DNA of 64,000 nucleotides from Flavobacteriales bacterium (GCA_013373595.1 JABXHO010000027.1:37626-101625), one strand, 5' to 3'. Shown: positions 33,759 through 42,680, counted from the stretch's first letter. Translations and numbers: made by a program. Notes: generated by a model not told the origin, from the letters alone.

Positions 33759-35555
33759 ATGGAAATCAGAAACATCGCAATTATTGCTCACGTCGACCAT
33801 GGTAAAACGACATTGGTAGACAAAATGATTGAAGCGGGTAGCGTAGTTGATGAAAGAGATCGTCCGAAGGGTGAACTCATCATGGACAATAACGATCTGG
33901 AACGTGAACGTGGAATTACCATCGTTTCGAAAAACGTTTCGGTGATGTACAAGGGTACAAAAATTAACATTATCGACACTCCCGGTCACGCCGACTTTGG
34001 AGGAGAGGTAGAGCGTGTGTTGAACATGGCAGACGGTGTATGTTTGTTGGTGGATGCCTTCGAAGGACCAATGCCGCAAACACGTTTTGTACTTGGAAAA
34101 GCACTTTCAATGGGATTGAAACCATTGGTTGTTGTAAACAAGGTGGATAAAGACAACTGTACGCCTGATGAGGTACACGAGAAAGTATTTGATTTGATGT
34201 TCGAATTGGATGCAACGGAAGAGCAATTGGATTTCCCAACTATGTATGGTTCGGCGAAAAACAATTGGATGTCGGAAGATTGGAAAAACGAAACGAACTC
34301 AATTGTTCCGTTGTTGGACAAAATTCTTGAGTACTTCCCACCAATCGAAATTCCAGAAGGAAATACACAGATGTTGATCACGTCATTGGACTTCTCATCA
34401 TTCGTTGGTCGTATCGCAATTGGTCGATTGACACGTGGAGAGTTGAAGCCAAACCAACAAATTATTTTGGCGAAGCGTGATGGCTCGAAAGAGAAACACA
34501 GAATTAAAGAAGTGTTTGTATTCGAAGGAACGGATCGTGTGAAAGTTGAGTCTGTGCAAGGTGGAGATATCTGTGCGGTAACGGGAATTGAAGGATTTGA
34601 GATCGGTGATTCGATCTGTGATTTCGAAAATCCTGAACCAATGGAAACAATCGATATCGATGAGCCAACAATGAGTATGTTGTTCTCGATCAACGATTCA
34701 CCATTCTTTGGAAAAGAAGGGAAGTTCGTGACGTCACGTCACATTTCTGAGCGTTTGGACAAAGAATTGGAGAAAAACCTCGCTATGCGTGTTCACAAAA
34801 CGGATAAAGCCGATAAGTGGATGGTGCACGGACGTGGAGTAATGCACTTGTCTGTATTGATCGAGACAATGCGTCGTGAAGGATACGAATTACAAGTTGG
34901 TCAGCCACAAGTGTTGTTCAAAGAAATTGATGGAGTAAAATGTGAACCAATTGAAGAGTTGACAATTGACCTTCCGGAAATTAACAGTGGAACAGCTGTT
35001 GAAGCGGTAACGAAACGTAAAGGAGAAATGTTAAATATGGAACCAAAAGGAGATCGAATGATTATCCAGTTCCAAATTCCTTCTCGTGGAATTATTGGAT
35101 TGAGAAACTTCTTATTGACGGCAACGGCAGGAGAAGCAATCATGACACACCGTTTCATGGAATACCAACCGTACAAAGGAGAGATTCCAGGACGTTTGAA
35201 TGGTTCGTTGATTTCAATGGAATTAGGAACATCAATTCCTTTCTCTTTGAACAATTTGCAAGAACGTGGTACATTCTTCATCGCACCAGGTGAAAATATT
35301 TACGAAGGTCAGGTGATCGGAGAAAATAGCCGTGCGAATGATTTGGTTGTCAATGTGACAAAAACCAAAAAGATGAGCAACATGCGTTCTTCTGGAGCGG
35401 ATGATAAAGTGAAATTGGCTCCACCGAAACAATTCAGTTTGGAAGAGTGTTTGGAATACATTCAAGCCGACGAATACGTGGAGGTAACACCAGAAAATTT
35501 GCGTATGCGTAAGATCTTGTTGAAAGAAACAGATCGTAAGCGCGCAGGAAAATAA
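33759..35555 (+). CDS. typA: Ribosome-associated GTPase TypA/BipA
   Basis: A 598-residue translational GTPase with all G motifs: AHVDHGKTTLVDKM (G1), RGITIVSKN (G2), DTPGHADFGGEVERV (G3) and NKVDKD (G4). It has the TypA-specific C-terminal regions (GRGVMHLSVLIETMRREGYELQVGQPQV, MEYQPYKGEI, QERGTFFIAPG). BipA binds 70S ribosomes and supports 50S assembly and growth at low temperature or under stress. Codon use looks highly regular, as expected for an abundant protein. A terminator follows 19 nt after the stop codon. Confidence 0.97.
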   Translation: MEIRNIAIIAHVDHGKTTLVDKMIEAGSVVDERDRPKGELIMDNNDLERERGITIVSKNVSVMYKGTKINIIDTPGHADFGGEVERVLNMADGVCLLVDAFEGPMPQTRFVLGKALSMGLKPLVVVNKVDKDNCTPDEVHEKVFDLMFELDATEEQLDFPTMYGSAKNNWMSEDWKNETNSIVPLLDKILEYFPPIEIPEGNTQMLITSLDFSSFVGRIAIGRLTRGELKPNQQIILAKRDGSKEKHRIKEVFVFEGTDRVKVESVQGGDICAVTGIEGFEIGDSICDFENPEPMETIDIDEPTMSMLFSINDSPFFGKEGKFVTSRHISERLDKELEKNLAMRVHKTDKADKWMVHGRGVMHLSVLIETMRREGYELQVGQPQVLFKEIDGVKCEPIEELTIDLPEINSGTAVEAVTKRKGEMLNMEPKGDRMIIQFQIPSRGIIGLRNFLLTATAGEAIMTHRFMEYQPYKGEIPGRLNGSLISMELGTSIPFSLNNLQERGTFFIAPGENIYEGQVIGENSRANDLVVNVTKTKKMSNMRSSGADDKVKLAPPKQFSLEECLEYIQADEYVEVTPENLRMRKILLKETDRKRAGK

Positions 35556-35574
35556 GTACACGTAGTGTAAAAGG

Positions 35575-35609
35575 AAACGGTGGTAGCGAAAGTTGTCACC
35601 GTTTTTTTA
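35575..35609 (+). terminator. Rho-independent terminator of typA
   Basis: An 8-bp stem AAACGGTG / CACCGTTT (35575-35582 and 35597-35604) with a 14-nt loop is followed by a T-run, giving a clear intrinsic terminator for the helicase-typA unit. Confidence 0.82.
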
Positions 35610-35704
35610 TTCTGTATCTATCTGAATTACTACGTAGCGCATGTAAATCGGCAATTGAGCGCGGTGCACTGAGCTGAACAACTGCGTCTGCCGAAGTGTG
35701 TCGA

Positions 35705-35722
35705 ATCCGACAACTATCGGAT
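35705..35722. repeat. Inverted repeat upstream of the sigma-54-like promoter
   Basis: ATCCGA and TCGGAT are separated by 6 nt. It lies 11 nt before the GG of the -24 element and could be an operator, but 6-bp dyads are frequent. Confidence 0.45.
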
Positions 35723-35732
35723 GGAGTCGAAA

Positions 35733-35749
35733 TTGGCACGATCTTAGCT
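35733..35749 (+). promoter_or_regulatory. Possible sigma-54 (RpoN) -24/-12 promoter
   Basis: The segment TTGGCACGATCTTAGCT carries GG and GC with the invariant 12-nt spacing of the -24/-12 elements and differs from the consensus TGGCAC-N5-TTGC in one base of the -12 box (TAGC for TTGC). It starts 43 nt before the ATG at 35776, so a transcript would start around 35760. Sigma-54 is known in many Bacteroidota; no RpoN or activator gene is visible here. Confidence 0.42.
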
Positions 35750-35775
35750 CATTAATGCACAGTAAAATCAACTAT

Positions 35776-36189
35776 ATGAAACGTTTAATACTCGGAATAC
35801 TCGTGATGGCAACGTCAGCGGCTTTTGCTCAAACTGATCAAGTGTCACACCAACTCAAGAATAAATTTTCGGCAAAGAAAAAAATGGCGGTAGCACCCAT
35901 CGCAAAGAATTTAGATACACATCTCGATCAGAAACAAGTTGATGCACAATCGCGTAGCGAAGTAAAATCAAGCCTTGTACAAGGAACAGTACATATCGAA
36001 GATGGAAAAGCTTCCATTCATTTAATGTCGGAACGAGTGGATCGTCGATTGATTCCTGTAAACATGTCGCAAGAACAGTTGAAGCACGCGAAAATGATTC
36101 GGTTCCGATATACCGTTGTCGACGAAAATCCGTCAAATGGAAATCTATCCGTGAAATTATACGATGTAGAAGAAGTGGTCCATCGTTAA
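35776..36189 (+). CDS. Small secreted protein, unknown function
   Basis: A 137-residue product from the ATG 35776, which starts a signal peptide (MKRLILGILVMATSAAFAQ). The upstream extension in the same frame has no signal. The mature part is basic near the start (KNKFSAKKKMAVAPIAKN) and ends in beta-type sequence (MIRFRYTVVDENPSNGNLSVKLYDVEEV). No family is recognised. It is the only gene here with a sigma-54-like promoter. Confidence 0.65.
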   Translation: MKRLILGILVMATSAAFAQTDQVSHQLKNKFSAKKKMAVAPIAKNLDTHLDQKQVDAQSRSEVKSSLVQGTVHIEDGKASIHLMSERVDRRLIPVNMSQEQLKHAKMIRFRYTVVDENPSNGNLSVKLYDVEEVVHR

Positions 36190-36206
36190 AACAAATCGCT
36201 TGAGAG

Positions 36207-38447
36207 TTACAGTAAGCGTTTCAAGTTTTCAAATGCCTGGGTATTGAGAGAACTTTGAAACGCTTTTTTGATTTTCTCTTTTTCGTCCTTGGTTAAGTGC
36301 CACGAAAGTGAGATGCGGTCTTCCTTCTTCTCGCGCAGATTGAACGAGATTTGGTGAACTGGAAAACCTAACGATTCCTCTCCAATACGCATTAACTCCT
36401 CCTGATTGTAGTCCTGAACACGTGGAAAATTCTTGTACATGTTTCCAAAAGGCATGGTAAGCTTGTCCATGAAGGAGAAGTGAGTGTAGGTCGTATTTTC
36501 CAAGATTTTCTTGGTGTCGCGAATTTGAAGAATGATCACTCCAGAAGTGTTTTCTTTGATCCAATCGCTCATCACAAACAAAAACTCCATCGTCGTTTTT
36601 CCTCCGTAGTTGTCACGAATTCCTGCATCCATCAACTGAATTTGCGGTTCGGTGGGCATGGTAATCATCGGCATCACCATCGGGAAGGTAGCGCTGGCTC
36701 TCATCACGGTTGAAAAGCGAATTTTTTCAGGGTGCTGCTTCGAGAAAAAGCTCAGAAAGTCAATGTTTTCGTTGGAGAAATCTCCAGTGCGTTTTTGTTT
36801 TGAATCTTTCGTAAGGAAGTTTAAAGGTTGCGAGGCGATGAGCAGTCGACGTCCATCGTTGATAATGGTTGGAGAGAAGATCATTGTGGGAATTTCTCCG
36901 CTTTCTTCAAACTCACGATAATAGCCCAAATCGTGATCCATGATAAAATCCGTGTTTTCATGAAGCTGCGTTTCAAAGGCATATCCGCGATCTTTCGTGT
37001 ACCGATGTCCATTATAATCGAAGGTTTGGTAACGCACGAAGATATCGTTGGTGGTTGCCATGAACGAAAGCTTGTTCAGCATGTCCTTCGAGATGTTTTT
37101 CTGGTATTGATTATCCGACAGCGAGACAATTTCACCTTTTTGTTGGCGAAGTAGAAGTTCTCGATAGTAGGCAGCGCCAACCATTCCTCCGGAAGCACCT
37201 GTCATCATTTGAATGTGAGGATTCAATTGGCCGTCTAGTTGTTTATTGCATTCGGCAAGCACGGTCACAGTCCAAAGTGCACTTCGCGATCCTCCACCAG
37301 ATGAATTCACAATAACGAGCATGGGCTTTTCTTCACCCGTTCGCTTCTTCCAGTTGTTCAGGGTTTGGATGTAATTGTTTCGCGAAAGTTCATTCAACGA
37401 ATCGTTTTCTGAAAGTGCACGAATGTTGTCAATCGTATAGGGTTCAGCCTTAGATTCGTCATCATAATTCATCCCGTAGGCATAATTTCGATAGTTAAAG
37501 GCGTCGGTGTAATTACTGAGTACATCCATCGACACGATAACGACGATTAACACGGGTATTGCCCAGTTGTTGAGCCATGATTTCAATCCGCTGTACAGCA
37601 TTAGGGTGATGGTGATCAGTAATACGATACTCATCCCCGCAGGAACTTCCATGAAGTCATGACTACTCAAAAAACCAAGGAAGAAGAACATGCAAATCGT
37701 GATGATTTCAAATACAGATGCGCTGATTCTATTTTTAGCGAAAGTGCGTAGAATGACGCCGCGGTTAAAGTGTTTGATGCTTCGACTTCGCTGCATTTTT
37801 AGACGCTTTCCCATATAAATATAGCGTCTATCACGTTGGAGTGTATACTGTCGATACCACGATTCTTCTCGGTGGGTGAGAGAAGTGATCAATTCCTTTT
37901 CGTTTAATCGAGTTCGTTCTTGACGGCGCGTTACCGGAAAGAAATACAGAAAGGAAACGACAAAGAAAGAAACGATGCCGCCCAAACAGGATAAATTGTA
38001 CTGCAGTATGTCGTATCCTCCAGCGAGTTCTTCTCCGTATTGAAAAGCAGACATCTTGTAGATGTAGAAGATGGTAAATCCAATCGGAATGAGTGAATTG
38101 TTATAGCAGAACTTCATGAATGGCTTGGCAAGCGTCATTAAAAATGGAAAACGCGGCCCTAATTTGATGTAGGAATACGTGTTGAAGGCCATGATAAATC
38201 CACCAAAGGCAAATCCCAAGAAGAAAAACGACATTGCGGAAACACTTCCGAGGTATTCGGGCGATAAAAACAGATAGGGGACTCCAAACGCAGAACCAGC
38301 ACTGTCATTCACAAATAAAAAGAGAAGTGTCCAAAAGAGCAGCGCAAACATGTTGTGCTTCAGGTGCGCAATGATCAAATGAAATGGGAAAAAGCTAAGG
38401 AGAAATTCCTTTAACGTCCATTTTTGATCAGAGTTTGTCATGTGCAT
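36207..38447 (-). CDS. Membrane-anchored patatin-like phospholipase
   Basis: A 746-residue protein. The N-terminal ~310 residues hold about seven hydrophobic segments (near 33-47, 67-90, 117-130, 150-170, 245-260, 270-288 and 295-310). The C-terminal part (about 375-740) is a patatin domain: Gly-rich oxyanion loop NSSGGGSRSA, the serine in GASGG (Ser419) and the catalytic Asp of the DG/A motif in LMDAGIRDNYGG (Asp607). It is therefore a probable lipid acyl hydrolase anchored in the membrane. ATG at 38447 or 38441 are equivalent choices. Confidence 0.85.
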   Translation of the reverse strand: MHMTNSDQKWTLKEFLLSFFPFHLIIAHLKHNMFALLFWTLLFLFVNDSAGSAFGVPYLFLSPEYLGSVSAMSFFFLGFAFGGFIMAFNTYSYIKLGPRFPFLMTLAKPFMKFCYNNSLIPIGFTIFYIYKMSAFQYGEELAGGYDILQYNLSCLGGIVSFFVVSFLYFFPVTRRQERTRLNEKELITSLTHREESWYRQYTLQRDRRYIYMGKRLKMQRSRSIKHFNRGVILRTFAKNRISASVFEIITICMFFFLGFLSSHDFMEVPAGMSIVLLITITLMLYSGLKSWLNNWAIPVLIVVIVSMDVLSNYTDAFNYRNYAYGMNYDDESKAEPYTIDNIRALSENDSLNELSRNNYIQTLNNWKKRTGEEKPMLVIVNSSGGGSRSALWTVTVLAECNKQLDGQLNPHIQMMTGASGGMVGAAYYRELLLRQQKGEIVSLSDNQYQKNISKDMLNKLSFMATTNDIFVRYQTFDYNGHRYTKDRGYAFETQLHENTDFIMDHDLGYYREFEESGEIPTMIFSPTIINDGRRLLIASQPLNFLTKDSKQKRTGDFSNENIDFLSFFSKQHPEKIRFSTVMRASATFPMVMPMITMPTEPQIQLMDAGIRDNYGGKTTMEFLFVMSDWIKENTSGVIILQIRDTKKILENTTYTHFSFMDKLTMPFGNMYKNFPRVQDYNQEELMRIGEESLGFPVHQISFNLREKKEDRISLSWHLTKDEKEKIKKAFQSSLNTQAFENLKRLL

Positions 38448-38496
38448 CTATATATAAGAACGAAAGATACATAAAAACGTGAGTGGATTTGCTGAT

Positions 38497-39456
38497 TTAT
38501 CTTGGGAGTTTTGATGATTTTATAAAGTCCGACACGAGATAAGCCAACGCCTTACCTACAATGCTTTTTTCGTGCTTCGAAGTGGGGGCACCTTCGGGAA
38601 GATGAAGATAGATAGGTCTGCTTTTCGATAGCTTCCTCAATGCTTGGCGAATTTCTTGAAGCGAGAAGCCGCTTGGTGTGAATGCAGATGTCGGCATGCC
38701 TTCAATAGAGTCTAAGTCAATTTCTACGCCAAAAGCATCTCCTTTTTCTTGTAGGAAGGCTTCAATATCATCGTTTAAATCATTTCCGTCTAAGTAGTTT
38801 TCATAAAAAGTTGCCGAACAATCGTGCTTTTCCAGGAAATCGTAAATGGCACTACTATTATATTGTTCATGCAAGCCGAAAACGCTATACGAAGCAATCA
38901 GTTTTTCTAAAATAGCTGTGGAGAAAGGGTTTCCACTGTGTCTTCCTTCTAATGGACGGCAGTCCGCATGTGGATCGATGTTTAGAATGTGTAGCGATTT
39001 GTGCTCGCTCAATGCTTTGATAATGGGGTAGGCATTGTTGTGTCCACCTCCAATAACGATCAGTTGTTTGTTCGAAAAATCAATCTGAGAAAGCGTACCA
39101 ATAACTAAATCGTCCAATTCAGCTACCCGTTTTCTCAAGGTTTCAATGTCTCCAGAGGTCGATGAAGCATGGATAGAACCAAGGATAGAAATTGATTCTC
39201 CCGAAAGAAATTGATTCGATTGCATGTTGAGGAATTTTCCCAAGAATGCATCAAAAGCTGCTGTGGCACCGCCGTTTCCGTGGTTGGCTCGTGGACCAAT
39301 GTCTTCAGAAATTCCTAAAATAATAGAGTCCGTTTTATCGGTGATTTCGAACTGAATGCGCTCGCCAAGCTTTGTTTCACCTTCGCGTTTGGAGAGATAA
39401 GCATCAAGTTGTTCTTGATCAAAAGGGAGAAAGGACAGGTGATTAGTTTTGTTCAT
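38497..39456 (-). CDS. Arginase-family enzyme (formimidoylglutamase-like)
   Basis: A 319-residue enzyme of the arginase/ureohydrolase family. The metal ligands are in VIGGGHNNAYP (His), NIDPHADCRPLEG (Asp, His, Asp) and GVEIDLDSIEG (Asp, Asp). The sequence GGGHNNAYPIIKAL and RHSGNPFS is of the type annotated in flavobacteria as formimidoylglutamase (HutG), which releases formamide from N-formimino-glutamate in histidine breakdown. Other hut genes are not present here, so the substrate is tentative. It overlaps the start of the next thioesterase gene by 14 nt at its own start side. Confidence 0.78.
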   Translation of the reverse strand: MNKTNHLSFLPFDQEQLDAYLSKREGETKLGERIQFEITDKTDSIILGISEDIGPRANHGNGGATAAFDAFLGKFLNMQSNQFLSGESISILGSIHASSTSGDIETLRKRVAELDDLVIGTLSQIDFSNKQLIVIGGGHNNAYPIIKALSEHKSLHILNIDPHADCRPLEGRHSGNPFSTAILEKLIASYSVFGLHEQYNSSAIYDFLEKHDCSATFYENYLDGNDLNDDIEAFLQEKGDAFGVEIDLDSIEGMPTSAFTPSGFSLQEIRQALRKLSKSRPIYLHLPEGAPTSKHEKSIVGKALAYLVSDFIKSSKLPR

Positions 39457-39862
39457 ACGGCTTGATAATAAGAGAGAAAGATTCTGGAGGAGTAATCGGG
39501 CGCATGGTTTCTTTAGCTACAAATACCAGTGTTGTGTGAGCAGTAGCAACCAGTTGTCCTGCTTCGTTTGTTACGCTATAATCAAAGAGGAGGCGGGCTC
39601 CGCGAACTTCTGTAATGCTCGTTTCGATGGTCAAAGCATCATCATATTTTGCGGGATACTTATACTTAACAGAGAAGTCGGACACAGGAAGCATCACTCC
39701 CTGATCTTCGAGTTCCTTATAACTAATGCCAAGTGATCGCAATGTTTCTACACGACCAACTTCAAAATATTGAGCATAATTCCCATAATAACAATAACCC
39801 ATTTGGTCTGTTTCACCATAGCGAACTCGCAGTTCTGTTTTGTGCCGAAAGTTGATTTTCAT
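39443..39862 (-). CDS. Hotdog-fold acyl-CoA thioesterase (4HBT family)
   Basis: A 139-residue YbgC/FadM-like thioesterase with the catalytic phrase VRYGETDQMGYCYYGNYAQYFEVGRVE (Asp and Tyr positions as in the family). Its 3' end overlaps the first 14 nt of the arginase-family gene, so both are translated from one message. It is the first gene of that unit; dnaA is divergent. Confidence 0.88.
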   Translation of the reverse strand: MKINFRHKTELRVRYGETDQMGYCYYGNYAQYFEVGRVETLRSLGISYKELEDQGVMLPVSDFSVKYKYPAKYDDALTIETSITEVRGARLLFDYSVTNEAGQLVATAHTTLVFVAKETMRPITPPESFSLIIKPYEQN

Positions 39863-40206
39863 TGTTAATAAGTCTTCAGATCAAAAAAGTTTCTTTCATT
39901 CGATCGAAAGTTACATATAAATGATTACTTTCATGTCTGTCTATGAAAGCCAAAGTTGACGATTTGTCTATTACCTTGTTTTAGAATTCTTTACATCGAC
40001 TACCTTGTCGGAGTGCTTGAAACACAGCACGCAATGTTAAAATTTTATGAAGCAAAACTTTTTTAAAAATCAAGGCTAAATTGACTTTTTTTTAAACTTT
40101 TTTATGTGAATATTTGTCCTCGACGGAAACGGTAAACCGAACTAACTCTCACAAGCCATTTTCAGTCGACTGACAACATTAACGAAACGAAAAATTAATA
40201 GTAAAC
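39863..40206. other. Gap between thioesterase and dnaA
   Basis: This 344-nt AT-rich region holds no gene. It carries long T-runs (ACTTTTTTAAAAATC, GACTTTTTTTTAAAC) that could melt easily, one weak near-match to a DnaA box (TGTGAATAT, 40105-40113, reverse of ATATTCACA) and a 12-bp palindrome (40162-40173). No cluster of DnaA boxes (TTWTNCACA) was found, so I do not call an origin here. A near -7 element for the thioesterase gene (TAACTTTC, minus strand, 39906-39913) is also present. Confidence 0.6.
40162..40173. repeat. 12-bp perfect palindrome upstream of dnaA
   Basis: TCAGTCGACTGA is a perfect palindrome 33 nt before the dnaA start. It could be an operator or DNA-binding site; a second CGAC...GTCG dyad occurs further upstream near 39997-40011. 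Confidence 0.5.
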
Positions 40207-41637
40207 ATGAGTAGAAATCACGAAAGTGTCTGGGGATCGTGTCTCAAGGTAATCAAGGATAATGTTTCGCTGCAAGCATACAAAACCTGGTTCGTGCCGA
40301 TCGTTCCCGTGAAACTTGAAGATGATGTATTAACTATTCAGGTTCCTTCCCATTTCTTTTACGAGTGGCTGGAGGAAAACTACATTACCCTACTACGAAA
40401 GGTGGTCAAAAAAGAATTGGGCGCAGAAGGTCGTTTGGAATACAGTATTATCATGGAAAACAACATGACGAACTCTACGCCTTACACAGTAAAGCTTCCT
40501 GCGTTGAATAAGAAAGCGTTGAAAAACTCTCCCGTATCAATGCCTTTGAACATCAACGAAAAACAAATTCGAAACCCATTCATCATTCCAGGATTAAAGA
40601 AGGTAAATGTGGACTCGAACTTAAATCCTTCGTACTCATTTGATAATTTCGTAGAAGGCGACTGTAACCGTTTGGCTCGTGCCTCCGGATATGCAGTAGC
40701 CAATAAGCCTGGAGGAACGGCATTTAATCCATTGTTGATATATGGTGGAGTCGGATTGGGAAAAACACACCTTGCACACGCAATTGGTATTTCCATCAAA
40801 GATCAGTTCCCCAACAAAACGGTATTATATGTAGGTTCTGAAAAATTTGCGCATCAATTCATCGACGCAATTAAGAATCAAACAACCAACGATTTCATTC
40901 ATTTCTATCAAATGATAGATGTATTGATTATCGATGATGTCCAGTTTTTCTCTGGAAAAGAAAAAACACAAGATGTATTCTTCCACGTGTTTAACCACTT
41001 GCACCAAAATGGAAAGCAAATTATTTTGACAAGTGATAAACCACCAGTGGAAATGCAGGGAATGGAGCAACGTTTGCTGTCTCGATTCAAATGGGGATTG
41101 TCTGCCGATCTAGGCGCACCTGATTTGGAAACGAGAATGGCCATTTTGGAAAAGAAGATGTACGGAAACGGAATCGACTTGCCAAAGGATGTTGTGGAAT
41201 ACCTCGCGTACTCAATCAATACCAATGTGCGTGAAATGGAAGGCGCATTGAATACCTTGCTAGCGCAAGCTTCATTGAACAAGAAAGCAATCACGCTTGA
41301 ATTGGCGAAACAGATGGTGGATAAGTTCGTGAAAAACACAGCTCGCGAAGTGTCTATCGAGTACATCCAGAAAGTAGTCTGCGATTATTTCGATTTACCA
41401 CTAGAGATCTTGAAATCCAAAACGCGTAAGCGTGAAGTGGTGCAAGCCCGACAAATTTCGATGTATTTCTCAAAGAAAATGACGAAGTCATCCTTGGCCA
41501 ATATCGGAGCGCACTGCGGAGGAAAAGATCACGCAACTGTATTGCACGCTTGCAGAACCGTAACCAATCTGTCTGAAACGGATAAGCAATTCAGAGCATA
41601 TCTGGAAGACTTAGAAAAGAAATTGACGATTCAATAA
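40207..41637 (+). CDS. dnaA: Chromosomal replication initiator protein DnaA
   Basis: A 476-residue DnaA. Domain I covers 1-80 (VWGSCLKVIKDNVSLQAYKTWF), the linker domain II 85-140, the AAA+ domain 140-350 with Walker A YGGVGLGKTHLAHAIG (about 179-194), Walker B LIIDDVQFF and the arginine-finger region, and DNA-binding domain IV at the end (RQISMYFSKKMTKSSLANIGAHCGGKDHATVLHACRTV). It binds origin DnaA boxes and opens the duplex. A terminator follows 18 nt after the stop codon. The neighbours dnaN or gyrB are not present. Confidence 0.98.
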   Translation: MSRNHESVWGSCLKVIKDNVSLQAYKTWFVPIVPVKLEDDVLTIQVPSHFFYEWLEENYITLLRKVVKKELGAEGRLEYSIIMENNMTNSTPYTVKLPALNKKALKNSPVSMPLNINEKQIRNPFIIPGLKKVNVDSNLNPSYSFDNFVEGDCNRLARASGYAVANKPGGTAFNPLLIYGGVGLGKTHLAHAIGISIKDQFPNKTVLYVGSEKFAHQFIDAIKNQTTNDFIHFYQMIDVLIIDDVQFFSGKEKTQDVFFHVFNHLHQNGKQIILTSDKPPVEMQGMEQRLLSRFKWGLSADLGAPDLETRMAILEKKMYGNGIDLPKDVVEYLAYSINTNVREMEGALNTLLAQASLNKKAITLELAKQMVDKFVKNTAREVSIEYIQKVVCDYFDLPLEILKSKTRKREVVQARQISMYFSKKMTKSSLANIGAHCGGKDHATVLHACRTVTNLSETDKQFRAYLEDLEKKLTIQ

Positions 41638-41655
41638 TCGTACAAGATAAGCTTG

Positions 41656-41705
41656 AAATCCCGCTTTGATTCCGTAAATATTGGAATGAGGCGGGATTTT
41701 TTATT
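41656..41705 (+). terminator. Rho-independent terminator of dnaA
   Basis: A long hairpin: AAATCCCGC (41656-41664) pairs with GCGGGATTT (41691-41699), with an inner ATTCC/GGAAT stem, followed by a T-run. A strong intrinsic terminator. Confidence 0.85.
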
Positions 41706-41744
41706 TTCCACCAACCCTATGAAATGTTAGGGCGTTATGTATGT

Positions 41745-42116
41745 ATGAAAACGCTAACCGCCTTACTCAGCCTACTCCTTTTATTCGGATGTCAGAAGGA
41801 TAGGATCAAACTAACCGATCACTCAGAACTCATTGGAGATTATGATTGGTATCACAGTGCTGCCATCTACTCTGATGACTACGCATCGTATTTGTCGAGC
41901 CCAGACGATTACGGAATCCGTTTTAAAAAGAATGGAAAAGTTGAGTATTACACGAATGGAGATTTATCCGAAAAAGGGTATGTGCTTTCTGTTTCTGACT
42001 CGCTACTTGTTATTCAGAAGGCTGAATCAACACAACAAATCACAATAAACGGTTCTGAATTGGTTGTGAAGAACTACCCGTTTTCAGGAATTAATAACTT
42101 TAAAAAACATGAGTAA
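41745..42116 (+). CDS. Small putative lipoprotein, unknown function
   Basis: A 123-residue protein from the ATG at 41745, with a lipoprotein signal (MKTLTALLSLLLLFGC). The mature part has the lipocalin-like pattern IGDYDWYHSA...GIRFKKNGKVEYY..G, consistent with a small beta-barrel-like or stalk lipoprotein. No family is assigned. The stop overlaps the next lipoprotein gene by 8 nt, so they form a pair. Confidence 0.68.
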   Translation: MKTLTALLSLLLLFGCQKDRIKLTDHSELIGDYDWYHSAAIYSDDYASYLSSPDDYGIRFKKNGKVEYYTNGDLSEKGYVLSVSDSLLVIQKAESTQQITINGSELVVKNYPFSGINNFKKHE

Positions 42117-42594
42117 GAATTATTTATTGATAGCGGTTGTACTGTTGGGACTTCTTTCTTGCAAAAAGTTTGACCATCAAGAATTGAGTGAGCAGCCTTC
42201 TTGTGATTTGTGTGCTTTTGCAGAGAGTTTAAATGGATCTTATCGTGGACTTGTCATTCAGAATGATGTGCCTGATTATTTGTACTATGGAACAAATTAT
42301 GATAGCTTGACAATTACAGTCAGTCATGTTTTTTTAGATATTGATCCTTATGGAGATTCTCTATACATGAATTTTGCAACTACCATGGAGTTTGACAGTA
42401 TTCCAGGGGTGATGTATGATACAATTCAAATTAGAAGCGCGTCAGGAGAAGTACATAATTTCGACACCTATAATGGAGGTGGTTATTTTATTTTCTCAGA
42501 TAGCATTGTGCTCAATCAAATTGGAAGGTTCCAAACGGGACCAACACAATACATGGCCTATCCTAAGCTTAAAGGGACGTTATACAGACAATAG
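42109..42594 (+). CDS. Small putative lipoprotein, unknown function
   Basis: A 161-residue protein with a lipoprotein signal (MSKNYLLIAVVLLGLLSC). The mature part contains a CDLC motif and beta-rich sequence with LNGSYRGLVI near the start, like the preceding gene product in general shape but without clear sequence match. It overlaps the preceding gene by 8 nt. Function unknown. Confidence 0.68.
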   Translation: MSKNYLLIAVVLLGLLSCKKFDHQELSEQPSCDLCAFAESLNGSYRGLVIQNDVPDYLYYGTNYDSLTITVSHVFLDIDPYGDSLYMNFATTMEFDSIPGVMYDTIQIRSASGEVHNFDTYNGGGYFIFSDSIVLNQIGRFQTGPTQYMAYPKLKGTLYRQ

Positions 42595-42632
42595 GTTTTG
42601 GTTGAGTTCTAACTTAATTTGAAAGTAAGTGG

Positions 42633-42655
42633 TACAGTTTTCGCAAAGAACTGTA
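42633..42655. repeat. Inverted repeat upstream of the GH39-like gene
   Basis: TACAGTT and AACTGTA are separated by 9 nt, 26-48 nt before the ATG at 42681. A -7-like TATATTTTG overlaps its right end, which would suit an operator over a promoter. Confidence 0.45.
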
Positions 42656-42680
42656 TATTTTGTGTCATAAAACACTGAAA

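Noticed and set aside
39863..40206. Replication origin next to dnaA
   Set aside because: No cluster of DnaA boxes was found; AT-rich T-runs alone are not enough.
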